Below are positions 9,597 through 19,087 of a stretch of DNA of 64,000 bases, one piece after another. Source of the DNA: Arcobacter cryaerophilus gv. crypticus (GTDB taxonomy: Bacteria; Campylobacterota; Campylobacteria; Campylobacterales; Arcobacteraceae); the NCBI RefSeq assembly GCF_002993025.1, contig NZ_NXGI01000017.1, positions 62,001 to 126,000 on the forward strand, written 5' to 3'. A program made the position numbers and the translations under genes. The notes below the pieces were generated by a model that saw only the letters and a list, made by a program, of their open reading frames with translations, did not search any database and was not told where the DNA came from. The stretch's first letter is position 1. Every line of letters starts with the position of its first letter.

Positions 9597-10013
9597 CTAA
9601 TTTTTATTTGCTAAAGCTCTTTTTTGTGCACCTTCAATAAGTCTTGAAGTTGAAACAATAGCTCTTGTATGCGTCCCTCTTCCACAAACTCCTGCACTAT
9701 CACTTACTTCAATCTCAAACTTATAAAGTTTTCCTTCCATTCCTACAAAAGTTGCTGTTGAAATAGCTACATCATTTTCCAAAGTTGCTGCCATATGTGT
9801 AATATTTACATTTACACCAACACTTTTTTCATCATCTTTTAATAGTGGTAACATTAATTTTGCAGCACTACACTCCATCAAAGCTATCATTCTAGCTGTT
9901 GCAAAAACTTCTGGAAAAGTTAAATCAGCTGATATATTTAGATTTGATGCTAAATCTTTTTTCTCAACTTTATAGTCAATTGATGCCTTTTTCCCTACAG
10001 TTAAACTCATCAT
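9597..10013 (-). CDS. Hot-dog-fold thioesterase, FlK-like
   Basis: 138 residues. It resembles the small thioesterases related to fluoroacetyl-CoA thioesterase: an N-terminal strand, the helix with TFPEVFATARMIALME containing the acidic catalytic position, SVGVNVNITHMAAT with the conserved His, and a C-terminal FEIEVSD strand with HTRAIV. It probably cleaves an acyl-CoA; the substrate is not known. Two adjacent ATG codons lie at the start. The AAGGAG site is better spaced (5 nt) from the second ATG at 10010, so the true protein may be one residue shorter. Confidence 0.8.
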   Translation of the reverse strand: MMSLTVGKKASIDYKVEKKDLASNLNISADLTFPEVFATARMIALMECSAAKLMLPLLKDDEKSVGVNVNITHMAATLENDVAISTATFVGMEGKLYKFEIEVSDSAGVCGRGTHTRAIVSTSRLIEGAQKRALANKN

Positions 10014-10075
10014 CTCTCCTTGGATTTATTTTAAAAGTAATATACTATTAGAAATATATTAATTTAGGATAAAAA

Positions 10076-10495
10076 ATGATAGATTTTGAAAATCAAACAG
10101 ATTTTTTGGTGGATTTAGTAGCACTTGAAAAAATAGTTACATCTCTTACAACAAAAGATTTAGAGTTAATCATTGTAGATAATCAAACAATAAAAGAGAT
10201 AAATTTTGAATATAGAAAGAAAGATGAAGCAACAGATGTTTTAAGCTTTCCAGTTGATGGTGATTTCGAGCATTTACCTTTAGGAACTATTATTATTTCA
10301 ATAGATTTTGTAAAAGAAAAAGCAAAAGAGTACGGGCATAGCGAAGAAAATGAGTTGAATTTACTTTTTATTCACGGTCTTTTGCATCTTTTGGGGTATG
10401 ACCATGAAGTTGATAATGGAGAACATAGACAGAAAGAAGAAGAACTTATAATAAAATTCAATCTTCCTTCTAGTTTAATAGTGAGAAACTCTTAA
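10076..10495 (+). CDS. ybeY: Endoribonuclease YbeY (rRNA maturation factor)
   Basis: 139 residues. A single-strand endoribonuclease acting in 16S rRNA 3'-end processing and ribosome quality control. The family's zinc motif is clear near the C-terminus: HGLLHLLGYDHEVD, three His in the H-x3-H-x5-H spacing. The DVLSFPV core motif is also present. An AGGAT site precedes the ATG. It runs convergent with the PerR-like gene. Confidence 0.95.
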   Translation: MIDFENQTDFLVDLVALEKIVTSLTTKDLELIIVDNQTIKEINFEYRKKDEATDVLSFPVDGDFEHLPLGTIIISIDFVKEKAKEYGHSEENELNLLFIHGLLHLLGYDHEVDNGEHRQKEEELIIKFNLPSSLIVRNS

Positions 10496-10506
10496 ACTAA
10501 GAGTTT
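10486..10506. terminator. Hairpin between convergent ybeY and PerR-like gene
   Basis: AAACTCTTA (10486-10494) pairs with TAAGAGTTT (10498-10506) over a 3-nt loop. It covers both convergent stop codons, which are only one base apart. It probably serves both transcripts. Confidence 0.55.
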
Positions 10507-10904
10507 GTACATTTGCTACAAACACCACTTAAGACAATATTTGTTGAATCTATTTTAAAAGGAGTAAGTTTAGAAACTTGCTCTACTATATCACTTGAAT
10601 CAAGCATAATATCTTCAATAAATCCACAATCTTTACAAACTAAGTGAGCATGTTCTGTTTTTATTAACTCATAAACAGATTTTTCATTTGGGATTTTAAC
10701 TTCACTTAAAAAAACTCTCTCTACCATAGAGTTTATATTTTTATAAATAGTTGCAAGAGAAACAGATGGAAATCTTTGTATCAATTTTCTATAAATTTCA
10801 TCAATATTCATATGTCCATTTGTATATAACTCTTCAACAATAGCAACTCTTTGTGGAGTAACTTTTAAGTCATAGTCTTTTAATAATCCTGAAATATTAA
10901 GCAT
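10497..10904 (-). CDS. perR: Fur-family regulator, PerR-like
   Basis: 135 residues. A winged-helix DNA-binding domain (about 1-85, with VTPQRVAIVEEL and SLATIYKNINSM) is followed by a dimerisation domain with the metal ligands HAHLVC and two CxxC pairs (CKDC near 96, CSKC near 131) for structural zinc. The short N-terminus and lack of the His-rich tail fit the peroxide-sensing PerR group of Campylobacterota better than Fur, but that split cannot be settled by eye. An AGGAAAA site precedes the ATG. Confidence 0.8.
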   Translation of the reverse strand: MLNISGLLKDYDLKVTPQRVAIVEELYTNGHMNIDEIYRKLIQRFPSVSLATIYKNINSMVERVFLSEVKIPNEKSVYELIKTEHAHLVCKDCGFIEDIMLDSSDIVEQVSKLTPFKIDSTNIVLSGVCSKCTNS

Positions 10905-11086
10905 AAATTTTCCTTTTTTATCTTATAAATAACAAATTTTCACGATTATATCAGAAAAAAAATCAAATTATTCTTGGAAATTATCAAATAATAAATTTTA
11001 TTAAAAAATAGAGTAATAAATATTTCATCTTTACCTTTTAAAAATAAAATATTTGATACAATTTACCAAAAAAATGGAAACAAACC

Positions 11087-12670
11087 TTGTATAAATATCT
11101 AATAATCTTTATTTTTAGCACACTTTTAAATGCACAAAATTTAAAAATAGCATCTTATAATGTAGAAAACTTCTTTGACTTAAACTACGACAAAACAGAG
11201 TACAATGAATATATTCCAAATAATAAATCATTATGGAATCAAAGAAATTTTAATATAAAATTGGAAAATATAGTAAAAATAATAGAAGATTTAGATGTTG
11301 ATATTATTGCTCTACAAGAGATAGAAAATGAAAATTTAATCAAACTATTAAAACAAAAATTACCACAATATTCATATTATAACTTTACAAAATATCCGTC
11401 TAGTGCCGTAGGGCTTGGTTTCTTATCAAAAATTCCAATCAAAAATAGCCAAAATCTAAATGTAAAATTCCAAAAAGGAGTTTATAGACCAATTTTAGAA
11501 ACAACTTTTAAACTAGAAAATATAGAATTTAAAATTTTCAACAACCACTGGCCTTCTAAAAAAGCTGGTGAAAATTATAGAGTTAAATATGCAAAAACTT
11601 TGTACGATAGGCTAAAAGAGCTTCCGAATGATTACTATTATATTTTATTGGGTGATTTTAACTCTGATTACAACGAGTTTCAAACATTTAAAAATAATAA
11701 AAGATTAAATATTACAGCTGGTATTACTGGAATAAATCATATTTTAAATACAATAGTTGATGATAAATTTGTTATTTTAGATGAAATTAATAGCTTTGAT
11801 AAAAAAGTTCACTACAATCTTTGGTTAGAACTTCCTACAAATGAGAGATTTTCAACAAAATTTAGAAAACAAAACAACACACCTGACAATATTATAATAA
11901 GCTCTTCTTTGGTAAATAATAAAGAGTTTTCATATACAAAAGGCTCATTTTCAGTCTTTAAACCAAATTATTTATTTGAAAAAAATGATATAAAACGATG
12001 GAAAATGAGCGAAAATAGAAATGAAAAAATGCATAAAGGTGAAGGTTTTTCAGACCACCTTCCTATTTTCGCACTATTTTCAACAAATAATTTAAATAAC
12101 TCAAACCATACAATAAAAAAATTAGATGAAAATATTGAAAAGAAGCTTAAAATATCATCTCTTTACAATAAAGAAAAACTTCTATTTCCAGTCTTTTTAG
12201 AAAATATTATAGTTTTGTATAAAAATGGTGACAAAGCAATAATAAAACAAGAAAACAATAGAGCAATTTATATTTTTAAAGATGCAAAAGATTTAAAACA
12301 AGGCTTTTCATATAATATTCAAGTAAATCAAATCTATGATTTTTATGGTTTAAAAGAGATAAAAGATTTTAATATTTTAAAAGAAAATAGTAGTTTTAAA
12401 AACTATAAAGATTTATTTTTAGATGGCTCAAAAATAGATATTTTTGATTTTAAATATGAAAATGAAGTGATTACAAATTTAAAAGGTTTTATTACTAAAG
12501 GTAATTTACAAATAAATGGTGGAAAAACTATTAGATTATTTGCAAAAGATAAAAATATTTTGCCAAAAGATGGTTCTACAATTGAAATATTAAATGCTCA
12601 ATTAGGCTCTTTTAGAGGAAATATGCAAATAATTTTTCACACAAAAGATGACTACAAAGAGTTAAAATGA
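11087..12670 (+). CDS. Exported endonuclease/exonuclease/phosphatase-family protein
   Basis: 527 residues with a TTG start at 11087. The nearby ATG at 11074 meets a stop after six codons, so it is ruled out. Residues 1-17 form a signal peptide ending LLNAQ. The EEP fold covers about 18-335: Asn in ASYNVENFF, Glu in ALQEIENE, His in NNHWPSKKAG, Asp/Asn in LLGDFNSD and the final Asp-His in FSDHLPIF. All catalytic positions are present, so it may be a secreted nuclease or phosphodiesterase. The C-terminal 190 residues look like an OB-fold-type tail but are not identified. The next gene, murJ, overlaps by 4 nt. Confidence 0.82.
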   Translation: MYKYLIIFIFSTLLNAQNLKIASYNVENFFDLNYDKTEYNEYIPNNKSLWNQRNFNIKLENIVKIIEDLDVDIIALQEIENENLIKLLKQKLPQYSYYNFTKYPSSAVGLGFLSKIPIKNSQNLNVKFQKGVYRPILETTFKLENIEFKIFNNHWPSKKAGENYRVKYAKTLYDRLKELPNDYYYILLGDFNSDYNEFQTFKNNKRLNITAGITGINHILNTIVDDKFVILDEINSFDKKVHYNLWLELPTNERFSTKFRKQNNTPDNIIISSSLVNNKEFSYTKGSFSVFKPNYLFEKNDIKRWKMSENRNEKMHKGEGFSDHLPIFALFSTNNLNNSNHTIKKLDENIEKKLKISSLYNKEKLLFPVFLENIIVLYKNGDKAIIKQENNRAIYIFKDAKDLKQGFSYNIQVNQIYDFYGLKEIKDFNILKENSSFKNYKDLFLDGSKIDIFDFKYENEVITNLKGFITKGNLQINGGKTIRLFAKDKNILPKDGSTIEILNAQLGSFRGNMQIIFHTKDDYKELK

Positions 12671-14010
12671 ATCAAAAAAGTAGCCAAAAGAATAGCCAAA
12701 AAAGTAGATTGTTAAAATCAATTTTTACAAACAGTTCTGGTATTTTAGTATCAAGAATTACAGGTTTTATAAGAGATTTAATGACTGCTTCAATTTTGGG
12801 AGCAAATGTTTATTCTGATATATTTTTTATAGCATTTAAATTTCCAAATTTATTTCGTAGTATCTTTGCAGATGGTGCTTTTACACAAGCTTTTATTCCT
12901 TCATATGCAAAATCAAAGTATAAAATAAGATTTTCATCTATTATCTTTTTACAAATTTTAGCTTTTTTGATTGTTTTATCTTTGATTGTTACTCTGTTCT
13001 CACATCTTTTTGCAAAAGCTTTTGCTATTGGATTTAGTGAAGAAACAATTAATTTAGCTGCACCACTTTTTGCTATAAATTTTTACTATTTACCTCTTAT
13101 TTTTGTGGTAACTTTTATGGGTGCACTACTTCAATATAAACACCATTTTGCTACAACTGCATACTCAACAGCACTTTTAAATCTTTCAATGATTGCTAGC
13201 TTGATTATTGCAAAAGGGCTTGAGCAATATACAATTACATTTTATCTATCTTTTGGTGTTTTATTTGGTGGAATTTTGCAAGTAATCGTACATATAATTG
13301 CTATTAAAAGAGCAAATTTAGGAAAAATTTTTACATTTAAAAATAATAAGAAAAAAGAGGAAAATAAGTTTTATAAAAATTTCTTTGCAGCAACTCTAGG
13401 CTCTTCAACTATGCATATTTCGGCTTTTATTGATACATGGTTAGCTTCAATGCTAATTAGTGGTTCTATATCGTATTTATACTATGCAAACAGAGTTTTT
13501 CAGCTACCTCTTGCAATTTTTGCAATAGCAACTTCAATAGCACTTTTTCCAATGATTGCAAAAGCTATAAAAAATGAAGATGAAGATGAAGCTTTAAAAC
13601 TTATGAAAAAATCAGCTCTGATTTTATTTGCAGTTTTAACAATTTCAATGATTATTGGTATAGTTTTTGATAAATTTATTATTGAACTTCTATTTCAAAG
13701 AGGTGCTTTTACAAGTGAAGATACAACAAATACAGCACTAATTTTAAAAATGTATTTAATCGGACTTTTACCTTTTGGATTAGCAAAAATATTCTCACTT
13801 TGGTTATATGCAAAAGAGCAACAAATACTAACTGCTAAAATATCAGCACAAAGTTTAGTAGCAAATATTATATTTTCTTTAATTCTAATAAAACCTTTTG
13901 GAGCAGCTGGTTTAGCTTTTTCAGGAACACTAAGTGGTTTTGTACTATTTTTTCTTACTCTTAGAGCTTTTGGATTTGATAAATTTATAAAAATGTTTAA
14001 GAACTCTTAG
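12667..14010 (+). CDS. murJ: Lipid II flippase MurJ
   Basis: 447 residues, polytopic with about 12-14 predicted membrane helices and only short loops. It flips lipid II across the inner membrane for peptidoglycan synthesis. Family landmarks include the N-terminal SRITGFIRDLMTASILGA segment, the FPNLFRSIFADGAFTQAFIP block and a later FQRGAFTSEDT motif. It overlaps the upstream EEP gene by 4 nt and is followed after 53 bp by an ABC exporter, so three envelope genes are in line. Confidence 0.94.
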   Translation: MNQKSSQKNSQKSRLLKSIFTNSSGILVSRITGFIRDLMTASILGANVYSDIFFIAFKFPNLFRSIFADGAFTQAFIPSYAKSKYKIRFSSIIFLQILAFLIVLSLIVTLFSHLFAKAFAIGFSEETINLAAPLFAINFYYLPLIFVVTFMGALLQYKHHFATTAYSTALLNLSMIASLIIAKGLEQYTITFYLSFGVLFGGILQVIVHIIAIKRANLGKIFTFKNNKKKEENKFYKNFFAATLGSSTMHISAFIDTWLASMLISGSISYLYYANRVFQLPLAIFAIATSIALFPMIAKAIKNEDEDEALKLMKKSALILFAVLTISMIIGIVFDKFIIELLFQRGAFTSEDTTNTALILKMYLIGLLPFGLAKIFSLWLYAKEQQILTAKISAQSLVANIIFSLILIKPFGAAGLAFSGTLSGFVLFFLTLRAFGFDKFIKMFKNS

Positions 14011-14063
14011 TTTTAGTAAACATTTGATAAAATCTAAAACTTTTTTTTAATTTTAGGAAATAT

Positions 14064-15773
14064 ATGATAAATTTTTTCAAACAATACACACCATTTTATA
14101 AAAACTACAAACTGCAGATTTTTTATGCTCTTATTGGAATTATCCTAGTTGCAACAGCAACAGCTGGAACAGCTTATGCAATTCAACCTCTTTTGGATGA
14201 TATTTTTATAAACAAAAATGCAGATATGCTCTATATTATGCCAATAATTGTAGTGGTTTTATATACTTCAAAAGGTTTTGGTGGATATATTCAAGCATAT
14301 TTTATCTCATATATTGGGCAAGATATCACAAGAATTATAAGAGATAGACTTTTTTCTCATGTTTTAAAATTAGATTTAGATTTTTTCCAAAAAACGCACG
14401 GTGGAGAGCTTGTAAGTAGAATAATAAATGATATAAATAGAATTCAAAGTGCTGTTTCAAGCTATTTAGCAGAGATAATAAGAGAGAGTTTAACAATAGT
14501 AGCATTAGTTGGACTTGTAATTTATCGCTCACCTGAACTTGCATTTTATGGACTTATTGTTTTACCTTTGGCTTTTTATCCTTTAAGCTTACTAGCAAAA
14601 AAGATGAAGAAGCTATCTTTTAAATCTCAAGAGAGTAACTCCGATATTACATCAAGTCTTACAGAATCTTTTAATAATATTGAGATAATAAAAGCAAACA
14701 ACACTGAAAATTTAGAGGCAAAAAAATTTAGTGTATTTAATATGATTTTCTTTAAATACAATATGAAAGCAGTAAAAACAAATGAATTAACATCTCCTCT
14801 TATGGAAATATTAGGAAGTTTAGCATTTGGAGCTGTTATATTGGTTGGTGGAAGTAAAGTTATTAGTGGTGAACTTACAACTGGTGAATTTAGCTCTTTT
14901 ATAGCAGCACTTTTTATGCTTTATACTCCAATAAAAAGAATATCTGGTTTATACAATAAAATGCAAGATGCACTTGCAGCAAACGAGAGAATAAATAGTA
15001 TTTTTGAAAAATCTCCATCTATTACTTCTGGTGAAATAGAAAAAATAGATAATATAAATAGTATTAAATTTGAAAATGTATCTTTAAAATATGATGATAT
15101 TGAAGCTTTAAAAAATATAAATCTTGAAGCAAAAAAAGGTGAAATAATAGCTCTTGTGGGAGATAGTGGTGGTGGAAAATCATCTTTAATAAATTTATTA
15201 GTTAGATTTTATGACTCAAGTGCAGGAAAAATAACTTTTGATGATATAGATATAAAAGATTTATCTTTAAAAACTTTGAGAGAAAATATCAGTGTTGTAA
15301 CTCAAAGAGTATATATTTTTAATGATACAATCGCAGCAAATGTATCTTATGGTGAAGAACTTGATGATTTAAAAGTTATAGAAGCTTTAAAGCAAGCCCA
15401 TGCTTACGAATTTGTTTTAAATATGAAAAAAGGTATTAATACAATTTTAGATGAATTTGGAACAAATTTAAGTGGAGGTCAGCGACAAAGAATTGCAATA
15501 GCAAGAGCTTTATACAAAAATCCAAAAATATTAATTTTAGATGAAGCAACATCTGCACTAGATAATAAAAGTGAATCTTTAATAAGTAAAGTAATAGAAG
15601 AAGTTAGCAAACAAAGAGTTACTTTTGTAATAGCTCACAGATTAAGCACTATAAAAAATGCTTCAAAAATTGCTGTGTTTAAAAATGGAGAAATTGTTGA
15701 TATTGGAACTCAAAAAGAGCTTTTAGAAAATAGTCTTGAATACCAAAGATTATATAATTCAGCAAATATTTGA
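14064..15773 (+). CDS. msbA: ABC exporter, MsbA-like (lipid A/lipid flippase)
   Basis: 569 residues, a half-transporter with six membrane helices (about 1-310) fused to an ATPase. The ATPase shows Walker A GDSGGGKSS, signature LSGGQRQR, Walker B LILDEATSALD and H-loop IAHRLST. Its place just upstream of pyrD matches the gene annotated as msbA in Campylobacter. MsbA moves lipid A-core across the inner membrane, and this role is inferred from family and gene order. An AGGAAAT site precedes the ATG. Confidence 0.8.
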   Translation: MINFFKQYTPFYKNYKLQIFYALIGIILVATATAGTAYAIQPLLDDIFINKNADMLYIMPIIVVVLYTSKGFGGYIQAYFISYIGQDITRIIRDRLFSHVLKLDLDFFQKTHGGELVSRIINDINRIQSAVSSYLAEIIRESLTIVALVGLVIYRSPELAFYGLIVLPLAFYPLSLLAKKMKKLSFKSQESNSDITSSLTESFNNIEIIKANNTENLEAKKFSVFNMIFFKYNMKAVKTNELTSPLMEILGSLAFGAVILVGGSKVISGELTTGEFSSFIAALFMLYTPIKRISGLYNKMQDALAANERINSIFEKSPSITSGEIEKIDNINSIKFENVSLKYDDIEALKNINLEAKKGEIIALVGDSGGGKSSLINLLVRFYDSSAGKITFDDIDIKDLSLKTLRENISVVTQRVYIFNDTIAANVSYGEELDDLKVIEALKQAHAYEFVLNMKKGINTILDEFGTNLSGGQRQRIAIARALYKNPKILILDEATSALDNKSESLISKVIEEVSKQRVTFVIAHRLSTIKNASKIAVFKNGEIVDIGTQKELLENSLEYQRLYNSANI

Positions 15774-15817
15774 TTATTTTTTGCTAATATATTTGAATTT
15801 TGAAAAAAGGAAAGCCT

Positions 15818-16876
15818 TTGTTTAGTTATGAAAATTTGAAAAAAATACTATTCTTGTTTGAACCTGAAAAGGCTCATAATATTGCTGAATGTGGTTTAAA
15901 ACTTGTTGGAAAATGTAAGTTACTAAAGAACCATTATGAAAAAAAGAATTTTATAAGTGATGAAAGACTTCATCAAAAAATTTTTAATGTGAAATTTGAA
16001 AATCCCGTAGGTCTTGCGGCTGGATTTGATAAAAATGCAACAATGGTTAAAGCTATGAAAAGTATGGGATTTGGTTTTACAGAGATTGGAACAACGACTC
16101 CAATGCCACAAGATGGAAATCCAAAACCTAGAATGTTTAGATATCCAAATGAAAAATCTGTTCAAAATGCGATGGGTTTCAACAATTTAGGAGGTTTTGA
16201 GGTTTTAAAAAATCTAAAAAAAGTTTACCCTTTTTCTATTCCTATTGGAGTAAATATTGGTAAAAACAAAACAACTCCAGAAGAGTATGCTTTAAATGAC
16301 TATAAAAATTTAATCAAAAAGCTAGAGGCTTATGGAGATTATATTGTTATAAATATATCAAGTCCAAATACTCCAAATTTGAGAGATTTACAAAATGAAA
16401 AATTTATAAATGAACTTTTTTCTATGGCAAAAACTCTTACAAATAAACCGATTTTATTAAAAATTGCACCTGATATGGAAGTACAAACAGCAATAGAGCT
16501 GTGTAAAAGTGCTGTAAATAGTGGAGCAGCTGGGATTATTGCAACAAATACAACTATTGATTATAGTTTAGTTCCAAATTGTAAAGATTTTGGAGGATTA
16601 AGTGGTACTTGTTTAAGTGAAAAATCGGCATTTTTATTTAAAGAAATTGCAAAAGAGCTTTATGGAAAAGCTATCTTAATAAGCGTTGGTGGAATTTCAA
16701 ATGCAAATCAAGCTTATGAAAGAATAAAAAATGGAGCTTCTTTGGTGCAAGTATATTCTAGTTTAATTTTTGAAGGACCTTCAATGGTTAGAAAAATAAA
16801 TCAAGAGTTACTAGAACTTTTAAAAGCTGATGGTTATGATAATATTTCTGAAGCTATTGGAGCAAATTTAAGATAA
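15818..16876 (+). CDS. pyrD: Dihydroorotate dehydrogenase (quinone)
   Basis: 352 residues from a TTG at 15818. It oxidises dihydroorotate to orotate with a membrane quinone. A TTG 18 nt upstream is also in frame, but the AAGG at 15807-15810 is 7 nt from the 15818 codon, and the resulting MFSYENLKKILFLFEPEKAH matches the usual class 2 N-terminal helix. FMN and substrate motifs include NPVGLAAGFDKN, GFGFTEIGTTTP, QNAMGFNN, the catalytic Ser in INISSPNTPNLR and ISVGGIS near the end. The following M16 gene overlaps by 1 nt. Confidence 0.93.
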   Translation: MFSYENLKKILFLFEPEKAHNIAECGLKLVGKCKLLKNHYEKKNFISDERLHQKIFNVKFENPVGLAAGFDKNATMVKAMKSMGFGFTEIGTTTPMPQDGNPKPRMFRYPNEKSVQNAMGFNNLGGFEVLKNLKKVYPFSIPIGVNIGKNKTTPEEYALNDYKNLIKKLEAYGDYIVINISSPNTPNLRDLQNEKFINELFSMAKTLTNKPILLKIAPDMEVQTAIELCKSAVNSGAAGIIATNTTIDYSLVPNCKDFGGLSGTCLSEKSAFLFKEIAKELYGKAILISVGGISNANQAYERIKNGASLVQVYSSLIFEGPSMVRKINQELLELLKADGYDNISEAIGANLR

Positions 16877-18189
16877 TGAGAAAATTCTTAAAAATTTTTA
16901 TAATTTATATTTTTATTGGAGAGTTTATGAGTGCAAATAGTTTGCCAAATTATTATACAAAAAACTTAGACAATGGATTACAAATTGTTGCAATTCCTAT
17001 GGATAACAACACAAATGTAGTCTCTGTTGATGTTTTTTACAAAGTTGGAAGTAGAAATGAAGTTATGGGGAAAAGTGGAATTGCTCATATGCTAGAACAT
17101 TTAAACTTCAAATCAACAAAAAATCTAAAAGCTGGAGAGTTTGATGAGATTGTAAAAGGTTTTGGTGGAGTAAATAATGCAGGTACAAGCTTTGATTACA
17201 CGCACTATTTTATAAAAACTTCATCAAAAAATACAGATAAATCTCTTGAACTTTTTAGTGAACTTATGCGAAATTTAACTTTAAATGATGAAGAATTTCA
17301 ACCAGAACGTGATGTTGTAGCAGAAGAGAGACGTTGGAGAACAGATAATAATCCAATGGGATATTTACAATTTAGAGTTTTTAATAATACTTTTGTTTAT
17401 CACCCATATCACTGGACTCCAATTGGATTTATGGATGATATTAAAAATTGGAGTATTGAAGATATAAAAGATTTTCACTCAACATATTATCAACCAAAAA
17501 ATGCAATAGTAATAGTTGCTGGAGATATAAAAAAAGATGATGTTTTTTCAATGGTTGAAAAACACTTCAAAGATATAAAAAATACAAAAGATATTCCAAA
17601 TTCAATTCACACAGTAGAACCAAAGCAAGATGGTGAGAGAAGAGCAATTATAAATAAAGAATCAAATGTACAAATGCTTTCTATGACTTACCATATTCCA
17701 AATTTTGAACACGAAGATCAATTAGCTTTAAGTGCTTTATCTCAACTTTTAAGTAGTGGTAAAAGCTCAATTTTACAACAAGTTTTAATAGATAAAAAAA
17801 GATTAGCAAATAGTGTTTATGCATATAATATGGAATTAAAAGATCCTGGAGTTTTTATGTTTATGGCTGTTGCAAATGAAAATGTTGATGCTTTAAAAAT
17901 AAAAAAAGAGATTTTAGATATAATATCAAAAATTCAAAAAGGTGAAATACAAGAAAAAGAGTTGGATAAGCTTAAGATAAATACAAAGGCTGACTTTATC
18001 TACTCTTTGGAAAGCTCTAGTGATGTAGCTTCTCTTTTTGGAACTTATCTAGTTCGTGACAATATAAAACCACTTTTAGAGTATGAAGCAAATTTAGAAA
18101 AACTAAAAGTTGAAGATATTGTAAATGTTGCAAAAAAATATTTAGTAAAAGAGAACTCAACAACTCTTATTTTAAAAGATGATAAATAG
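16876..18189 (+). CDS. M16-family zinc metallopeptidase
   Basis: 437 residues from ATG 16876. The inverted zinc motif HMLEH is near residue 72 and is followed by the usual downstream Glu (AEERRW) about 76 residues later; a C-terminal M16 half lies at about 210-430. Two starts are credible. ATG 16876 gives a signal-peptide-like N-terminus but has a poor ribosome site. ATG 16927, preceded by GGAGAG, gives a 420-residue protein beginning MSANSLPNYY without the hydrophobic stretch. Location is therefore open. The gene sits between pyrD and dapA as in Campylobacter and Helicobacter. Confidence 0.9.
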   Translation: MRKFLKIFIIYIFIGEFMSANSLPNYYTKNLDNGLQIVAIPMDNNTNVVSVDVFYKVGSRNEVMGKSGIAHMLEHLNFKSTKNLKAGEFDEIVKGFGGVNNAGTSFDYTHYFIKTSSKNTDKSLELFSELMRNLTLNDEEFQPERDVVAEERRWRTDNNPMGYLQFRVFNNTFVYHPYHWTPIGFMDDIKNWSIEDIKDFHSTYYQPKNAIVIVAGDIKKDDVFSMVEKHFKDIKNTKDIPNSIHTVEPKQDGERRAIINKESNVQMLSMTYHIPNFEHEDQLALSALSQLLSSGKSSILQQVLIDKKRLANSVYAYNMELKDPGVFMFMAVANENVDALKIKKEILDIISKIQKGEIQEKELDKLKINTKADFIYSLESSSDVASLFGTYLVRDNIKPLLEYEANLEKLKVEDIVNVAKKYLVKENSTTLILKDDK

Positions 18190-18199
18190 AAAGGAAAAA

Positions 18200-19087
18200 A
18201 TGGAAAATATTATAGGTTCTATGACCGCTTTAATTACACCATTTAAAAATGGAAAACTTGATTTAGAAAAATATGAAACTCTTATAAAAAGACAAATTGC
18301 AAATGGTGTAGATGCTGTTTCTCCTGTAGGAACAACAGGAGAAAGTGCTACACTTTCGCATAAAGAACACAAAGAGTGTATAGAAGTAGCAGTTGCTACT
18401 TGTAAAAATACAAGAGTGAAAGTTCTTGCAGGTGCTGGTTCAAATGCAACTAGTGAAGCATGTGATATTGCAAAATTTGCTCAAGAAATTGGTGCAAATG
18501 GAATTTTATCAATAGCGCCATACTATAATAAGCCAACGCAAGAAGGACTATATCAGCACTATAAAACAATAGCACAATCAGTTGAAATTCCTTTTATGCT
18601 ATACAATGTTCCTGGACGTACTGGTGTTGATTTGTTACCAGAAACTGCTATTAGACTTTTTGATGATGTAAAAAATATTTATGGTATAAAAGAGGCAACA
18701 GGTTCTTTAGAAAGAGCAACTGCAATAATATCTCAAAGAGAAGATTTTGTAGTTGTTTCAGGGGATGATAGTGTTGATTTTGCGATGCTAGCAAGTGGTG
18801 CAAAAGGTATTATATCTGTGACTTCAAATTTAGTTCCAGATTTGAAATCAAAACTTGTAAACTCAGTTAGGAGTGGAGATTTTAAAACAGCTTTAAAAAT
18901 TCATAATGATTTATTTGAATTAAACAAAGTGTTATTTTGTGAAAGTAACCCTATTCCTATAAAAGCAGCTATGTATTTAAGTGGTTTATTAGATAGCTTA
19001 GAGTTTAGATTGCCATTAACAAAACCAAGTAATGAAACTTTAGAAAAATTAGAAAAAATCTTAAAAAAATATGAGGTAGTAAAATAA
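18200..19087 (+). CDS. dapA: 4-hydroxy-tetrahydrodipicolinate synthase
   Basis: 295 residues from ATG 18200, chosen over an in-frame ATG at 18179 because AAAGGA lies just upstream and the protein then begins MENIIGSMTALITPF, as in the family. It condenses pyruvate and aspartate semialdehyde in lysine and meso-diaminopimelate synthesis. GTTGESATL, the catalytic Tyr in MLYNVPGRTG and the Schiff-base Lys in GIKEATGS are all visible. Confidence 0.96.
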   Translation: MENIIGSMTALITPFKNGKLDLEKYETLIKRQIANGVDAVSPVGTTGESATLSHKEHKECIEVAVATCKNTRVKVLAGAGSNATSEACDIAKFAQEIGANGILSIAPYYNKPTQEGLYQHYKTIAQSVEIPFMLYNVPGRTGVDLLPETAIRLFDDVKNIYGIKEATGSLERATAIISQREDFVVVSGDDSVDFAMLASGAKGIISVTSNLVPDLKSKLVNSVRSGDFKTALKIHNDLFELNKVLFCESNPIPIKAAMYLSGLLDSLEFRLPLTKPSNETLEKLEKILKKYEVVK